Positions 25,772-36,052 of a stretch of DNA of 64,000 nucleotides are shown piece after piece. The notes below the pieces were generated by a model that saw only the letters and a program-made list of their open reading frames with translations, made no database searches and was not told the DNA's origin. Every line of letters begins with the position of its first letter. Within the stretch, counting starts at the first letter, position 1. Source of the DNA: Spirochaetota bacterium (GTDB lineage Bacteria; Spirochaetota; UBA4802; JAKQUI01); contig JAKQUI010000048.1 in assembly GCA_029562645.1 (NCBI GenBank), positions 310,001 to 374,000 of the forward strand. The letters run 5' to 3'. A program made the position numbers and the translations under genes.

Positions 25772-27884
25772 CAAAACCGTCCTCGTGGCGGGCCTGGTCA
25801 TCATCGTCCTGTTCTCGGGTCTCTTCTACTACGACCTCACGCGCCGACGCGGGGCCGGTTCGGAGGAGGTGGTGGGCACCATCACCTTCAAGCGCCAGCA
25901 GGCGCAGCGCAAGTACGCCAGCCAGGTCGTCTGGGAGGACGTCGCCGAGGCCGTTCCCGTCCACAATCACGACTCCATCCGGACGGCCGAGCTCTCCGAG
26001 GCGGTGATCAAGCTCAAGGACGGCACCGAGATCGCGCTCAACGAGAACAGCATGATCCTGATCTCGTTTTCGAAAAACGAGGTCGACATCGAGTTCGCGC
26101 AGGGCTCCATCAACGCCAAGCGCGGGGACGCCGACCCCAAGCAGAAGATGAACATCAAATCCAAGGATACGGTCGTTTCCATCGACAAGAGCGACGTGAG
26201 CCTTACGCGGATGGGCGGGACCGATCTCAATCTGACCGTCAACCGGGGCACGGCGAAGATCAACCGCGGTGAAACGGAGAAGCTCATCAGACAGGACGAA
26301 AAGGCCGTTCTTTCGAAGGACGCCCTTACGATCTACCGGCTCAACCTCAAGCTCCTGTCGCCGACGCCGAACGAGCACATAACCACGACCGCGGCGCGGC
26401 ACCGGGTCCAGTTCTCCTGGGAGGCCGTCCGCGACGCCGCCGACATCCACCACGAGGTGGCGCAGAGCCCATCATTCGGCGACATCGTGAGCATCCGCCG
26501 GATCGCGGGAGACGGACGTACGCTCGAGCTGCCCTCCGGGATCTACTACTGGCGCCTGCGCGCCATGAACCGGAAGACGCGCAAGATCGAATACAGCGAG
26601 GTGCGTCGGCTGTCCATCACCCGCGACGCCCCCCTCTCGCTGATATCCCCGCACGACGGCGCGACCTATTCGTACAATGCCAAAAAGCCGCTCGTGAGCT
26701 TCAAGTGGTCCGGGAGCGAATTGTCGTCCTCATACACGCTTACCGTCGCGAGCGATTCATCAATGAGCCGCGTCGTCCAGCGGATCGACACGTCCGCCAC
26801 CGGAGCGGCGCTCGACACGCTTGGCAGCGGAACCTACTACTGCATGGTGCGCCGTTCCGGCGCCGGACAGAGCGTCTCCAGCCCCGTGCATCGCTTCACC
26901 ATCACGCAGACCGCATCGCTTGATCCGCCCGAGCTCGTATTCCCGCCCGACGCCAGACAGTTCAACAAGATATCGCTCAAAAACGGAACCATCACCTTCA
27001 CCTGGCGGACCGTCCCCGAGATCGGATCGTCGCGAATCGATATCGCGCGTGATCGCGGCTTTACCAACATCATCCACACAGGAACGAGCGCTACGAATTT
27101 CGCCAAGCTCACCGGCGCGCTCGATACCGGTCCCTACTTCTGGCGGGTGACCGGCATGATTCGCGGCGGTTCCGAGTCGGTCACCTCGTCCGCGCGTCAG
27201 TTCCGCATCATCGAATCCGACGTCATTGCCATCATCGCGCCGCGTGACAATGCGACCATCGCCCCGGACGGGGAGGACACTGCGGCCGCCGTCGCATTCT
27301 CATGGAAGCGCACCGAAATGCCTGGCCAGTTCCACCTCGTCGTCTCTCGAGACAGCGGACTCTCCTCGGCGGTTCGTGACGCCCGCACCGACGGGCACCA
27401 TCAAACCGTAAAAGGCCTGGAGCCGGGTCGATACTTCTGGCAGGTGCGTCAGCTTGATAAATCAGGAGCGGCGATCATGAAGGGGCCCGTGGTTTCATTT
27501 ACCGTCGCCGAGAGGATGGGAACACCGGTCGTCATCGCCCCGGCGATCCGCGAGGTCGTCGACATGGACGCCTCGGACGCGCTGCACTTCAAATGGAACC
27601 GCCTGCGCGGGGCGAATCATTACCGCATCGAGCTGTTCCAACAGGATGGGGACGTTCTCAAGCCGATTGTGCGCCATACGACCCGGGACGGCGAATGGAA
27701 GATGACCGAACTCGAGAAACTCGACGTGGGAAATTTCTGCTGGACGCTGCAGGCGTTCGACCGCGCGCCCGGTGCGACCGCCGTACGGAAAAGCCCGCTG
27801 GTAAAGACCTGCTTTGAAATCACCCTGGGGAAATCCCTCAGGAAGACCAAGTTAAAATCGCCGCGCGTCATTTACGTCAAGTAG
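25752..27884 (+). CDS. FecR-domain protein with Ig/Fn3-like repeats
   Basis: A 710-residue protein. One N-terminal membrane helix (about 10-28) is followed by a FecR-like domain (about 60-195; VHNHDSIRTAELSEAVIKLK; SINAKRGDADPKQKMNIKSK). About five beta-sandwich repeats follow, each ending in a signature such as SGIYYWRLRAMN, SGTYYCMVRRSG, TGPYFWRVTGMI, PGRYFWQVRQLD or VGNFCWTLQAFD. The bulk should be periplasmic. FecR domains with repeats often bind envelope or surface partners; here no sigma-factor partner is adjacent. It starts inside the cyclase gene and is followed 4 bases later by a barrel protein with one similar repeat, implying a shared envelope function. Confidence 0.85.
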   Translation: MKLSRNDKTVLVAGLVIIVLFSGLFYYDLTRRRGAGSEEVVGTITFKRQQAQRKYASQVVWEDVAEAVPVHNHDSIRTAELSEAVIKLKDGTEIALNENSMILISFSKNEVDIEFAQGSINAKRGDADPKQKMNIKSKDTVVSIDKSDVSLTRMGGTDLNLTVNRGTAKINRGETEKLIRQDEKAVLSKDALTIYRLNLKLLSPTPNEHITTTAARHRVQFSWEAVRDAADIHHEVAQSPSFGDIVSIRRIAGDGRTLELPSGIYYWRLRAMNRKTRKIEYSEVRRLSITRDAPLSLISPHDGATYSYNAKKPLVSFKWSGSELSSSYTLTVASDSSMSRVVQRIDTSATGAALDTLGSGTYYCMVRRSGAGQSVSSPVHRFTITQTASLDPPELVFPPDARQFNKISLKNGTITFTWRTVPEIGSSRIDIARDRGFTNIIHTGTSATNFAKLTGALDTGPYFWRVTGMIRGGSESVTSSARQFRIIESDVIAIIAPRDNATIAPDGEDTAAAVAFSWKRTEMPGQFHLVVSRDSGLSSAVRDARTDGHHQTVKGLEPGRYFWQVRQLDKSGAAIMKGPVVSFTVAERMGTPVVIAPAIREVVDMDASDALHFKWNRLRGANHYRIELFQQDGDVLKPIVRHTTRDGEWKMTELEKLDVGNFCWTLQAFDRAPGATAVRKSPLVKTCFEITLGKSLRKTKLKSPRVIYVK

Positions 27885-27888
27885 GCCG

Positions 27889-28776
27889 ATGATACCGACC
27901 AAGACACGATTCTCCCTGCTTCTCGCGATCGCCCTGCTGGCATGGGCGATTGTCGCGCCCGCCCCGCCCGTTTCCGGGCAATCGTCCACCGACGGAGTGC
28001 GGATCGACTGGGAGGCGATAGACGGCGCCATCGGCTACGCCATTCGCATCACCGACAAGGACGGCAAGGAGATCATCGCCACATCCACGGAGACCAACAC
28101 CGTCACCGTACCGTTGCCCCCCGGAACGTACCGTCTCCGCATCGGGGTGGTCAACAAGTTCAGGAAGATCGGCAGCTGGTCCGAGTGGGAAACGATAGAA
28201 ATCAAGCGCGGGACCACCGCTATCGAGACGCGCTTCAGTAGGAACCTTTTTAACCTGGGCATCAAGCTGAGCGTCGGCATCGTGAATTACAGCTTGAGCG
28301 GCAACTGGCAAAACTATTTCATGGACTCCATCGGAAACTTCAACGGCATCCTCGCCTACGATGTGGGGACGCACGGCGCATTCGGCGAGTGGGGCGTGCT
28401 TCGGTACACCGGCGTTGAGTTCGAGGGGAGCACCATGGAATTCAAGGCAAAGCAAAACACTGCGGGAACAACCTTCGACATTCAGGGATCGACCTTCGGG
28501 GTGAACCTCTATGCCGCAACGCGGTTCGATATCCCGGTCAATTTCATCCTCAAGGCCGGCGGAGGCGTTGCGATCACATCGATCATCAACAAGCGCGGCA
28601 CCGGCGACGTGCCCAACGAGAGCAATGATCCATTCTACAAGGCGGGTATCGCCATCGAAATCAGCATATCGCGCCCGCTTTTCGCCCAGTTCGGCGCCGA
28701 CTACCTTCGGGTCCTCTACCAGACACAAAACATGGAAGCGACCCGTTATTATTGTATGATTGGCCTTCGCCTGTAG
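27889..28776 (+). CDS. Outer-membrane beta-barrel protein with N-terminal Fn3-like domain
   Basis: A 295-residue protein with a signal peptide (about 1-30, ending VSGQS). One Fn3-like repeat (about 36-105; IDWEAIDGAIGYAIRITD; PPGTYRLRIGVVNKF) resembles those in the upstream FecR protein. The remainder consists of alternating amphipathic strands ending ATRYYCMIGLRL, with a terminal aromatic/Leu pattern typical of barrels. It probably forms a small barrel and may be held by the FecR protein through like repeats. It is the third gene of the cyclase-FecR-barrel operon. Confidence 0.75.
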   Translation: MIPTKTRFSLLLAIALLAWAIVAPAPPVSGQSSTDGVRIDWEAIDGAIGYAIRITDKDGKEIIATSTETNTVTVPLPPGTYRLRIGVVNKFRKIGSWSEWETIEIKRGTTAIETRFSRNLFNLGIKLSVGIVNYSLSGNWQNYFMDSIGNFNGILAYDVGTHGAFGEWGVLRYTGVEFEGSTMEFKAKQNTAGTTFDIQGSTFGVNLYAATRFDIPVNFILKAGGGVAITSIINKRGTGDVPNESNDPFYKAGIAIEISISRPLFAQFGADYLRVLYQTQNMEATRYYCMIGLRL

Positions 28777-28791
28777 GCGGACACGCTCGCA

Positions 28792-29262
28792 TCATCCCCC
28801 TACCCTTTTATGCGCGAAGTTCATGGCGTTTTCATCAATCGTGATAATGCCATACTGCCAGTTCAGGGCCGGTCCCGGATTGAAGAGGATCGGCCTGTCC
28901 GCATCCGAGAGGAATGGACGATGCGTGTGTCCGAACACGACGATATCGGCGCCCCGTTCGCGGCCTGCCATGAGTACGCCAAGCAGGTCATCGTGCGCCC
29001 GCTCGATGTTTCCATGGAGAATCAGGAATCGCCTTCCGTCAATATCGCTCACGGCATGCGAAGCGAATCTGCTTGACGAATACGCATCCATGTTACCTGA
29101 TACCCCCAGAACTCGGATGTCAGGTATTATGTTGACACGTTCGATATCATCGATACCATCGCCGCAATGAAATAAAAAATTGAATGGTAATTCATCCTTA
29201 ATGATCTTACTCAAAGAGACACTATTTCCATGAGTGTCGGAAACGACTACGATTTTCATCAT
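28792..29262 (-). CDS. YfcE/MJ0936-type metallophosphoesterase
   Basis: A 156-residue calcineurin-like phosphoesterase of the small YfcE class. The metal motifs are complete: VVVSDTHGN, LFHCGDGIDD, SGNMDAY, LILHGN and VFGHTHRPF. Related enzymes hydrolyse phosphodiesters such as 2',3'-cAMP. The usual NPGS near the end reads NPGP. Two consecutive ATG codons (29262, 29259) are possible starts, neither with a clear Shine-Dalgarno. It converges on the barrel gene and diverges from the FadL-like gene. Confidence 0.92.
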   Translation of the reverse strand: MMKIVVVSDTHGNSVSLSKIIKDELPFNFLFHCGDGIDDIERVNIIPDIRVLGVSGNMDAYSSSRFASHAVSDIDGRRFLILHGNIERAHDDLLGVLMAGRERGADIVVFGHTHRPFLSDADRPILFNPGPALNWQYGIITIDENAMNFAHKRVGG

Positions 29263-29374
29263 GGCAAATCCATATCGGCATACTTTGATTTTTCAATTTT
29301 TTTATTGACATTTTCACAGTTTTTACAATCATCACAAAGTCTGGTTGGACGGTTAATAAACCATGAGGAACCTT

Positions 29375-30811
29375 ATGAAACGTATACTTTTCACCATATC
29401 CCTCATCATACTACCGGCGTCTTTGGCATTCGCAAACTATGGCGACACCTATGGCATAAGTGCCAAGGCGGTTGGCATGGGCAATGCCGTCACTTCGATC
29501 GTCGACGACTGGTCCTCAACCTGGTACAACATGTCCGGCCTGGGCAAGGTTCCCCCGAAGGCCGAACTTAAGGAAACGAAAACAAAGGTCTCGCTCCTTT
29601 ACAAAACGTTGACGGGCGAGAAAAAGCAGAAAACGATAAGCGAGAAATCCGAGGACGGCGGAGAAGCCCACAAGATCAACAACAACGAGCTTGCGGTCAC
29701 TTATCTGTACACGATCCCCAACCTCGAGGTTACCACCGACGTCGCCCAGGAGACGAAAAACGAGAAGCTGCAGTTCGGCGCCTTCGTCCTCGGACTCGTC
29801 ATCGACATGAATACCTTCATTCGCATGCCGTTCGACCTGAACGCGCGGCTCGGCGTGCTCTTCGCGATCCAGGACGACCTCGGCCTCGGCAAGGTGACCG
29901 ACGACGATCCCCGCACCCACTATTTCATGCGATACGGCCGGCGGATCCAACGGTTCATCACCAATCTCGGCGTGGGAATCGAAGTGTGGAAAAACCACAT
30001 GTATATCGGCGGCGGGATATCGGTTTTTGCCGGCGGCAAGGGGTCCGTGCAAATTCAAAAAGTCCAGATCACGCAGGAAGACCAGAACCCGCCCACGAGA
30101 ACCAAGCTCGACCTGCAGCCCTCAAGCGCGCCGCTCGCAGGACTCAGCTTCAAATGGGACAAGCTGGGCCCGGGTGATTTCAACTTCGGGTTCTGCTACC
30201 GGGACGAGATATATCTCAAGATTGACCCGTTCGACACGCAGGCGACCACCGACCTCGCCGGCGTGGACATGAAGATGAGCATCGCCATTTTCGATTTCTA
30301 CACTCCGAAATCGTTCACCGGCGGACTCTCCTACGCCATCCAGGACCTGTGGATATTCAAGGAACTCGTCTTCTCCGTCGACGCCGAATTGCAGCAATGG
30401 TCGCGATATAACGACCTCGCGAAGAACTACCTGAAGCGCTGGGAAGACACGTTTGAGGTCAGCTATCCGCAATTCAAGGACATCATCATATACAAGGCCG
30501 GCTTCGAGCAAACCGTATTGCCGTGGCTGAAAATTCGCGAAGGCTACATGATGCAACCGGCCTTTACGCCGGAACAGAACGGCAACAGCAACTACCTCGA
30601 CAACGACAAGCACATCATATCCCTGGGTGCGGGATTCATCATCCCCGATGTCATCGTCCTTAAGGTCCCCGTGGAGGTCGATATCGCGTACCAATACCAA
30701 ATGCTTCAGGAGCGATCGGCGACCAAGGACACCACGAATCCGTACAACCCGTCGTATAAATACGGCGGAAGCGTCCATACCTTTTTCGGATCGATCCGAT
30801 GGAGATACTGA
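29375..30811 (+). CDS. FadL/OmpP1-like outer-membrane protein
   Basis: A 478-residue protein. The signal peptide MKRILFTISLIILPASLAFA is followed by YGDTYGISAKAVGMGNAVTS and VDDWSSTWYNMSGLG, the hallmark N-terminus of FadL-type and related barrels (GAxAxGMGGA, then NPAGL). Long beta-strands follow, and the C-terminus ends FFGSIRWRY with a terminal aromatic. These proteins import hydrophobic compounds across the outer membrane. ATG 29375 has GAGGA five bases upstream; ATG 29363 is too close to use that site. The last 13 bases overlap a tiny hydrophobic ORF (30799-30876). Confidence 0.85.
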   Translation: MKRILFTISLIILPASLAFANYGDTYGISAKAVGMGNAVTSIVDDWSSTWYNMSGLGKVPPKAELKETKTKVSLLYKTLTGEKKQKTISEKSEDGGEAHKINNNELAVTYLYTIPNLEVTTDVAQETKNEKLQFGAFVLGLVIDMNTFIRMPFDLNARLGVLFAIQDDLGLGKVTDDDPRTHYFMRYGRRIQRFITNLGVGIEVWKNHMYIGGGISVFAGGKGSVQIQKVQITQEDQNPPTRTKLDLQPSSAPLAGLSFKWDKLGPGDFNFGFCYRDEIYLKIDPFDTQATTDLAGVDMKMSIAIFDFYTPKSFTGGLSYAIQDLWIFKELVFSVDAELQQWSRYNDLAKNYLKRWEDTFEVSYPQFKDIIIYKAGFEQTVLPWLKIREGYMMQPAFTPEQNGNSNYLDNDKHIISLGAGFIIPDVIVLKVPVEVDIAYQYQMLQERSATKDTTNPYNPSYKYGGSVHTFFGSIRWRY

Positions 30812-30876
30812 TACTCAACCTCATCGCCTGCGTCACGCTGTGCGTTGTCATGTACCTTTCCGTTTGCCGGGCCTGA
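30799..30876 (+). CDS. Possible 25-residue single-helix membrane peptide
   Basis: In a different frame from the FadL-like gene, ATG 30799 opens a 25-codon frame whose product is almost entirely one hydrophobic helix (MEILILNLIACVTLCVVMYL, ending SVCRA) with three cysteines and a basic end. It overlaps the FadL-like stop by 13 bases and ends before lepA. No clear Shine-Dalgarno is present. It could be a small membrane protein or chance. Confidence 0.25.
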   Translation: MEILILNLIACVTLCVVMYLSVCRA

Positions 30877-30973
30877 TCCGGCGGGGCCGGTCGTTTTTGT
30901 GACATAAAAAAAGCTTGCGGAAAAACCGCGCTGTCCGACCATCTCCCCAATTACGTCTCCTGAACGATACGGC

Positions 30974-32770
30974 ATGAACAGCGCCCACATACGGAATTTC
31001 TCCATCATCGCGCACATCGATCACGGCAAGTCCACGCTCGCCGATCGCATCATCGAGAAGTGCAACCTTCTCGACAGCCGCAACCACATGGACCAAATAC
31101 TCGACACGATGGACCTCGAACGCGAGCGCGGCATCACCATCAAGTCGAACGCGATCACGCTGAATTACCGCTCGAACGCCGGGGAGGAGTTCGTCTTCAA
31201 TCTCATCGACACACCGGGGCACGTCGATTTCACCTACGAGGTCTCCCGTGCGCTGGCCGCCTGCGAGGGCGTATTGCTGGTCGTTGACGCGAGCCAGGGC
31301 GTCGAGGCGCAAACGCTGGCGAACCTCTACCTCGCGATCGACAACGACCTCGAGATCATTCCGGTCATTAACAAGATCGACATGCCCAGCGCCGATGTCG
31401 AGGCCACCCGGAAAAGCATCCAGAAGACCCTCGGGCTCGATCCCGCGCACGCCGCGCTCACCTCTGCGCGCGAGGGCATCGGCATCGACGATCTCATGGA
31501 AAAGATCATCGAATACATTCCGCCGCCCACTGGATCGGCGGACGGCCCGCTGCAAGCGCTCATCTTCGATTCGTTTTTCGACCAGTACGTCGGCGCAGTT
31601 ATCAAGGTGCGCATCGTCCAGGGGAGCGTTCGCAAAGACGAGGAGATCGTGCTGATCTCCTCGGGACGTCGATATACGGTCACCGAGGTGGGCGTGTTCC
31701 GCCTCGAACGCGAAAAGCGCGAATCCCTCCGCCCCGGGGAGGTGGGATATATCATCGCCGGCATCAAGGCGGTGGCCGACACCAAGATCGGCGATACGAT
31801 CACGAAAACCGCCAACCCAACGTCCGAGCCCCTCAAGGGCTTCAAAGACGTGAAGCCCATGGTGTTTTCCGGCCTGTACCCGATGTACAGCGATGAATAC
31901 GAGGAGCTCAAGGACGCGCTCGCCAAGCTCCGCTTGAACGACGCCTCGCTCATCTTCGAGCCCGACAACTCCTACGCGCTCGGATTCGGGTTTCGCTGCG
32001 GCTACTTGGGCCTCCTGCACATGGAGATCGTCCAGGAGCGCCTTGAACGCGAGTTCAACCTGTCGCTCGTCACCACCGCGCCGAGCGTCGAGTACCATAT
32101 CAAACTCACCAACGGCGAGGAGCTCGTCATCGACAACCCGGTGAAGCTGCCCGATCCCGGCCGCATCGAAACGATCAACGAGCCTTTCGTCGAGTCCACC
32201 ATCATCACCCCCTCGCAATTCGTGGGGAACATTATGGCCATCGTCAACGAGTGCCGGGGCATACACAAGAACATGGAGTACATCGACGAAACGCGCGTCC
32301 AGCTACACTACGACATGCCGCTCTCCGAGATTGTATTCAACTTCTACGACAAGCTCAAGTCCTGCTCGCGCGGGTATGCGTCCTTCGATTACGAGATAAA
32401 GGACTACCGCCCTTCGAACATGGTCAAGGTGGACATCCTGGTCAATGCCGAGCCGGTGGACGCCCTGTCGTTCATCGTCCATTCCGATAAGGCCTATTAC
32501 CGCGGCAAGGAAATCATCGAGAAGCTCAAGGACATTATCCCCCGGCACCAGTTCAAGATCCCGCTGCAGGCGGCGATCGGCGCGAAGATCATCGCGCGCG
32601 AAAACATATCGGCGCTGCGAAAGAACGTCACGGCCAAATGCTACGGCGGCGACATCACCCGCAAGCGCAAGCTGCTCGAAAAGCAAAAAGAGGGCAAGAA
32701 GCGCATGAAACAGATCGGGAACGTGGACATCCCGCAAGAGGCGTTCATGACCATCCTCAAGATCGACTGA
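30974..32770 (+). CDS. lepA: Elongation factor 4 (back-translocating GTPase)
   Basis: A 598-residue translational GTPase. G1 is [13 protein letters not shown], the switch region includes [14 protein letters not shown]3 is IDTPGHVDF and G4 is [10 protein letters not shown]. The LepA-specific C-terminal domain is present ([20 protein letters not shown], then [20 protein letters not shown]). It binds ribosomes and eases stalled or mistranslocated states. ATG 30974 gives the standard [20 protein letters not shown] start. Confidence 0.98.
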   Translation: MNSAHIRNFSIIAHIDHGKSTLADRIIEKCNLLDSRNHMDQILDTMDLERERGITIKSNAITLNYRSNAGEEFVFNLIDTPGHVDFTYEVSRALAACEGVLLVVDASQGVEAQTLANLYLAIDNDLEIIPVINKIDMPSADVEATRKSIQKTLGLDPAHAALTSAREGIGIDDLMEKIIEYIPPPTGSADGPLQALIFDSFFDQYVGAVIKVRIVQGSVRKDEEIVLISSGRRYTVTEVGVFRLEREKRESLRPGEVGYIIAGIKAVADTKIGDTITKTANPTSEPLKGFKDVKPMVFSGLYPMYSDEYEELKDALAKLRLNDASLIFEPDNSYALGFGFRCGYLGLLHMEIVQERLEREFNLSLVTTAPSVEYHIKLTNGEELVIDNPVKLPDPGRIETINEPFVESTIITPSQFVGNIMAIVNECRGIHKNMEYIDETRVQLHYDMPLSEIVFNFYDKLKSCSRGYASFDYEIKDYRPSNMVKVDILVNAEPVDALSFIVHSDKAYYRGKEIIEKLKDIIPRHQFKIPLQAAIGAKIIARENISALRKNVTAKCYGGDITRKRKLLEKQKEGKKRMKQIGNVDIPQEAFMTILKID

Positions 32771-32798
32771 CGTCCCCGCCCCATCCGCGTATCGCACC

Positions 32799-33455
32799 AT
32801 GGCAACGAAAATAGACGCCCGGATATTTCCCACCGCAATCGAATATGCAAAACGGCGCATGACGCAGCTTCGCTCGAGTCACGGCTGGGACCATGTCCAG
32901 CGCGTGACCTGCATGGCGGAACGCATTGCGGAGGCCGAGGGCGCCGATCCGCACATCGTCCGATGTGCGGCGATCCTGCACGACATCGCCCGCGCCGACG
33001 AAGATGCGAGCAATGGCGCGATGTGCCATGCCCAACGCGGGAGCGAACTGGCCCGTGAGTTCCTTTCGAGTTTGCATGTTGATCCCAGCAACATCGCGAG
33101 GATCGCCGCATGCATCGCCGAGCATCGCTATCGCGGGGGGGACGTGCCGGATTCGATCGAGTCGCGGGTTCTGTTCGATGCGGACAAGCTCGATTCGATC
33201 GGCGCCATCGGCATCGGTCGGGCCTTCCTGTTTTCCGGTGAAATCGGCGCCCGGCTGCACAATGACGACGCCGATATCGACGCGACGCGCGCCTACACCG
33301 AGGAGGATACGGCGTACCGCGAATTCGTCGTCAAGCTCCGGCATATCCGGGCGGCGATGCTCACGGACACGGGCCGGGCGATCGCCGAAGAGCGCCATCG
33401 CTTCATGGAGGATTTCTTCGAACGCCTGCAGCGCGAGGCGCACGGCCACGCCTGA
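32799..33455 (+). CDS. HD-domain phosphohydrolase
   Basis: A 218-residue protein of the small YedJ-like HD class. Metal ligands are visible as HGWDHVQRV, the HD pair in AAILHDIARAD and the later Asp in LFDADKLDSIGAIGIGRAF, which is typical of this subgroup. Substrates are likely nucleotides or other phosphomonoesters; none can be assigned. It begins 28 bases after lepA and converges with the glucan phosphorylase gene. Confidence 0.9.
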   Translation: MATKIDARIFPTAIEYAKRRMTQLRSSHGWDHVQRVTCMAERIAEAEGADPHIVRCAAILHDIARADEDASNGAMCHAQRGSELAREFLSSLHVDPSNIARIAACIAEHRYRGGDVPDSIESRVLFDADKLDSIGAIGIGRAFLFSGEIGARLHNDDADIDATRAYTEEDTAYREFVVKLRHIRAAMLTDTGRAIAEERHRFMEDFFERLQREAHGHA

Positions 33456-33464
33456 TCCGCCCGT

Positions 33465-36020
33465 CTATGCCCAGGCAATGAGCCGTGGCTCGAACTTGCG
33501 CACCAAATTGTCATGCATCGGGATGGCGCGAACGGTGAAACCGAACTGACCCGACTTGAGGCACAGCATGTGGCCCTCATAAGCGTGTTGGCCGCCCCCG
33601 TGGTCTTCGACAGGAAACATCGGGAGCGAGGCCCCTTCGAAGATTTCCCCGTCTTGGTTGAGCGCGCCGAAGTACAGCTCGACCTGAACGTCCTGCGGCG
33701 CCAATCCCCCCAAATCGACCTGCGCGCGCACCTTGAGGCGCGAGCCCAGCGCGATCTCCCGCTCTTCACCGTAGATGAGGTCGCGGATCGACACCTTGTT
33801 CCAGCCCGCGACGACTGCGCTCTTCCACTTCGCCAGGTCGCGCGAAACGCGGTATTCGTTTTCGCTGAACGCACGCTCGTGATGATGCGCGGGAATGTAA
33901 AACTTTTCCGCGTAATCCCGCACCATGCGATTGGTGTTGAATTGCGGGCAGAGCGTTTTCATCGATTCCTTGATCTTCGTGACCCACTCGTGCGGGAGCC
34001 CGTCGGCGCCGCGACTGTAGAACGACGGGATGAGGTCCTTCTCGAGAATATTGTACAGCGACAGGCTCTCCACCTCGTCCTGATAGCCGTGATCCAGATA
34101 CTCCTCTCCCCGACCGATCGCCCATCCGTTTTTGCCGTTGTACCCCTCGTTCCACCAACCGTCGAGGATGCTGAGATTGAGCGCGCCGTTGGGAACCACC
34201 TTCATGCCGCTGGTTCCCGACGCCTCGAGCGGACGAATGGGCGTGTTAAGCCACACATCGACCCCCTGCACCATGTTTCGCGCGATGTTGATATCATAGT
34301 CTTCCAGAAACACGATCTTGTTCCGAAACCGCTCGTCGCGCACCAGATTGACGATGTGTTTGATAAGCTCCTTGCCCAGATTGTCGTGCGGATGGGCCTT
34401 GCCGGCGAAAATGATCTGCACCGGCCGCTCGCGGTTTAACAAGATCTTCTCGAGGCGGTCCATGTTCTTCATGATAAGCGTACCGCGCTTGTAGGTCGCG
34501 AATCGTCGCGCGAAGCCGATGGTGAGCGCGTCCGCATCGAGCACGGAATCGGAGCGGTCCACTTCGTTTTTCGGGAGCCCTCGCGTCGCCAGTTGGCTCT
34601 TTAGCACGCGTCGTGCGAACACGATCAGCCGCTCGCGAAGACGCTCGCGCGTGCGCCAGAGCTCCGAGTCGGGAATTGAATCGACGTTGTTCCATATGTC
34701 GCGGTCGACCGGATTGTCGATCCAGCGCGGCCCCAGGTAGCGGTTCAGAAGGCGCATCATCTCGTCCGAGGTCCAGGAGAGTATCTGCACGCCGTTGGTG
34801 ATGTGGTCGATGGGCACCTCGTGCACGGGCAGCGACGGCCAGATGTTTCTCCACATGGCGCGCGAAACCGAGCCATGCAGTTTCGAAACGCCGTTGCACG
34901 AGGCCGCGGTCCGAAGGGCCAGCACGGTCATGCAAAAGGTCTCGTTTTTATCCGTTGGGTTTTCCCTGCCAAGTCCCATGAACGCCTCCTTGGCGAGGCC
35001 AAGCGGCGCGTAATAGTGCGACAGATATTTTTCGATGAGCTCGCCGGGAAACCGGTCGTTTCCGGCCGGTACCGGCGTGTGGGTGGTAAACACGTTTCCG
35101 GCGGTCACAAACTCAAGCGCCTCCCGGAACGCGAGCCGCTCCGTCATCATCACGTCGCGGATCCGCTCGACGGCGAGGAAGGCCGAATGACCCTCGTTCA
35201 TGTGATACACGGTGATGCGCTTGCCCAAACGCTTGAGCGCGCGAACGCCGCCCACACCCAGCAGCAGCTCCTGCTTGATGCGCATCTCGAGATCGCCGCC
35301 ATAGAGCTGATCGGTGATCGCACGGTCCTCGATCGCGTTTTGGTCAATATTAGTATCAAGCAGATAGAGGCTGATCCGGCCGATGCGCACCTCCCAGATG
35401 TGCGCATGTACGACGCGCCCGGGAAATTCGACGGAGATGCTGATCGGTTGGCCCTGTTCGTCCTTCATGATACTGATAGGAATGTTGAAAAAGTCCGTTT
35501 CCGGGAACGCCTCCTGCTGCCAGCCGTCGATGTTAAGATACTGATGGAAATACCCAAGCCGATAGAGCAATCCCACGCCGCAGAGCGGCACCCCGATCTC
35601 GCTGGATGACTTCAGGTGGTCGCCCGCTAGGACCCCCAGGCCGCCGGAATAAATCGGGAGGCATTCGTGCAGACCAAATTCCGCGGAAAAATACGCCACC
35701 TGCATATCGCGCGATTCTGGATAATTCTCCTCGAACCAGGACCGCTTGGTCATGTGCCATTCGAGCTCCTCGGTCACGCGGTTGAGGTGCGCGATGAAAC
35801 TTTCGGACTTCGCGACTTCCTCGAGCTCCTTCTGTGATATGGAACCGAGGAATGCCACTGGATTGTGGTGCAGCTCGCGCCACAAATCCACGTTGAGGCG
35901 TCTGAACAGCTCGATCGCCTCGAAGTTCCACACCCACCACAGGTTTTTTGCGATCTTCATGAGCGGCTGAAGACTTTCGGGGAGCGAAGGTATAACCCTA
36001 AAACGCTTGATAGTTGCCAT
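33465..36020 (-). CDS. glgP: Alpha-glucan (glycogen/maltodextrin) phosphorylase
   Basis: An 851-residue GT35 enzyme of the bacterial type with an N-terminal DUF3417 domain (LPESLQPLMKIAKNLWWVWN). The PLP-lysine region EASGTSGMKVVPNGALNLSI is intact, and VHEVPIDHITNGVQ and FAGKAHPHDNLGKE match the catalytic core. It releases glucose-1-phosphate from glycogen or maltodextrin, showing that the organism stores or uses alpha-glucan. The C-terminal part of about 130 residues carries the beta-rich extension seen in this subfamily. AGGAG lies six bases before ATG 36020. Confidence 0.96.
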   Translation of the reverse strand: MATIKRFRVIPSLPESLQPLMKIAKNLWWVWNFEAIELFRRLNVDLWRELHHNPVAFLGSISQKELEEVAKSESFIAHLNRVTEELEWHMTKRSWFEENYPESRDMQVAYFSAEFGLHECLPIYSGGLGVLAGDHLKSSSEIGVPLCGVGLLYRLGYFHQYLNIDGWQQEAFPETDFFNIPISIMKDEQGQPISISVEFPGRVVHAHIWEVRIGRISLYLLDTNIDQNAIEDRAITDQLYGGDLEMRIKQELLLGVGGVRALKRLGKRITVYHMNEGHSAFLAVERIRDVMMTERLAFREALEFVTAGNVFTTHTPVPAGNDRFPGELIEKYLSHYYAPLGLAKEAFMGLGRENPTDKNETFCMTVLALRTAASCNGVSKLHGSVSRAMWRNIWPSLPVHEVPIDHITNGVQILSWTSDEMMRLLNRYLGPRWIDNPVDRDIWNNVDSIPDSELWRTRERLRERLIVFARRVLKSQLATRGLPKNEVDRSDSVLDADALTIGFARRFATYKRGTLIMKNMDRLEKILLNRERPVQIIFAGKAHPHDNLGKELIKHIVNLVRDERFRNKIVFLEDYDINIARNMVQGVDVWLNTPIRPLEASGTSGMKVVPNGALNLSILDGWWNEGYNGKNGWAIGRGEEYLDHGYQDEVESLSLYNILEKDLIPSFYSRGADGLPHEWVTKIKESMKTLCPQFNTNRMVRDYAEKFYIPAHHHERAFSENEYRVSRDLAKWKSAVVAGWNKVSIRDLIYGEEREIALGSRLKVRAQVDLGGLAPQDVQVELYFGALNQDGEIFEGASLPMFPVEDHGGGQHAYEGHMLCLKSGQFGFTVRAIPMHDNLVRKFEPRLIAWA

Positions 36021-36052
36021 GCTTTCTCCTGGAATTATGTATATGGGTGGTG

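Noticed and set aside
30848-32266. A 472-codon open frame opposite lepA.
   Set aside because: Antisense shadow; lepA is complete and certain.
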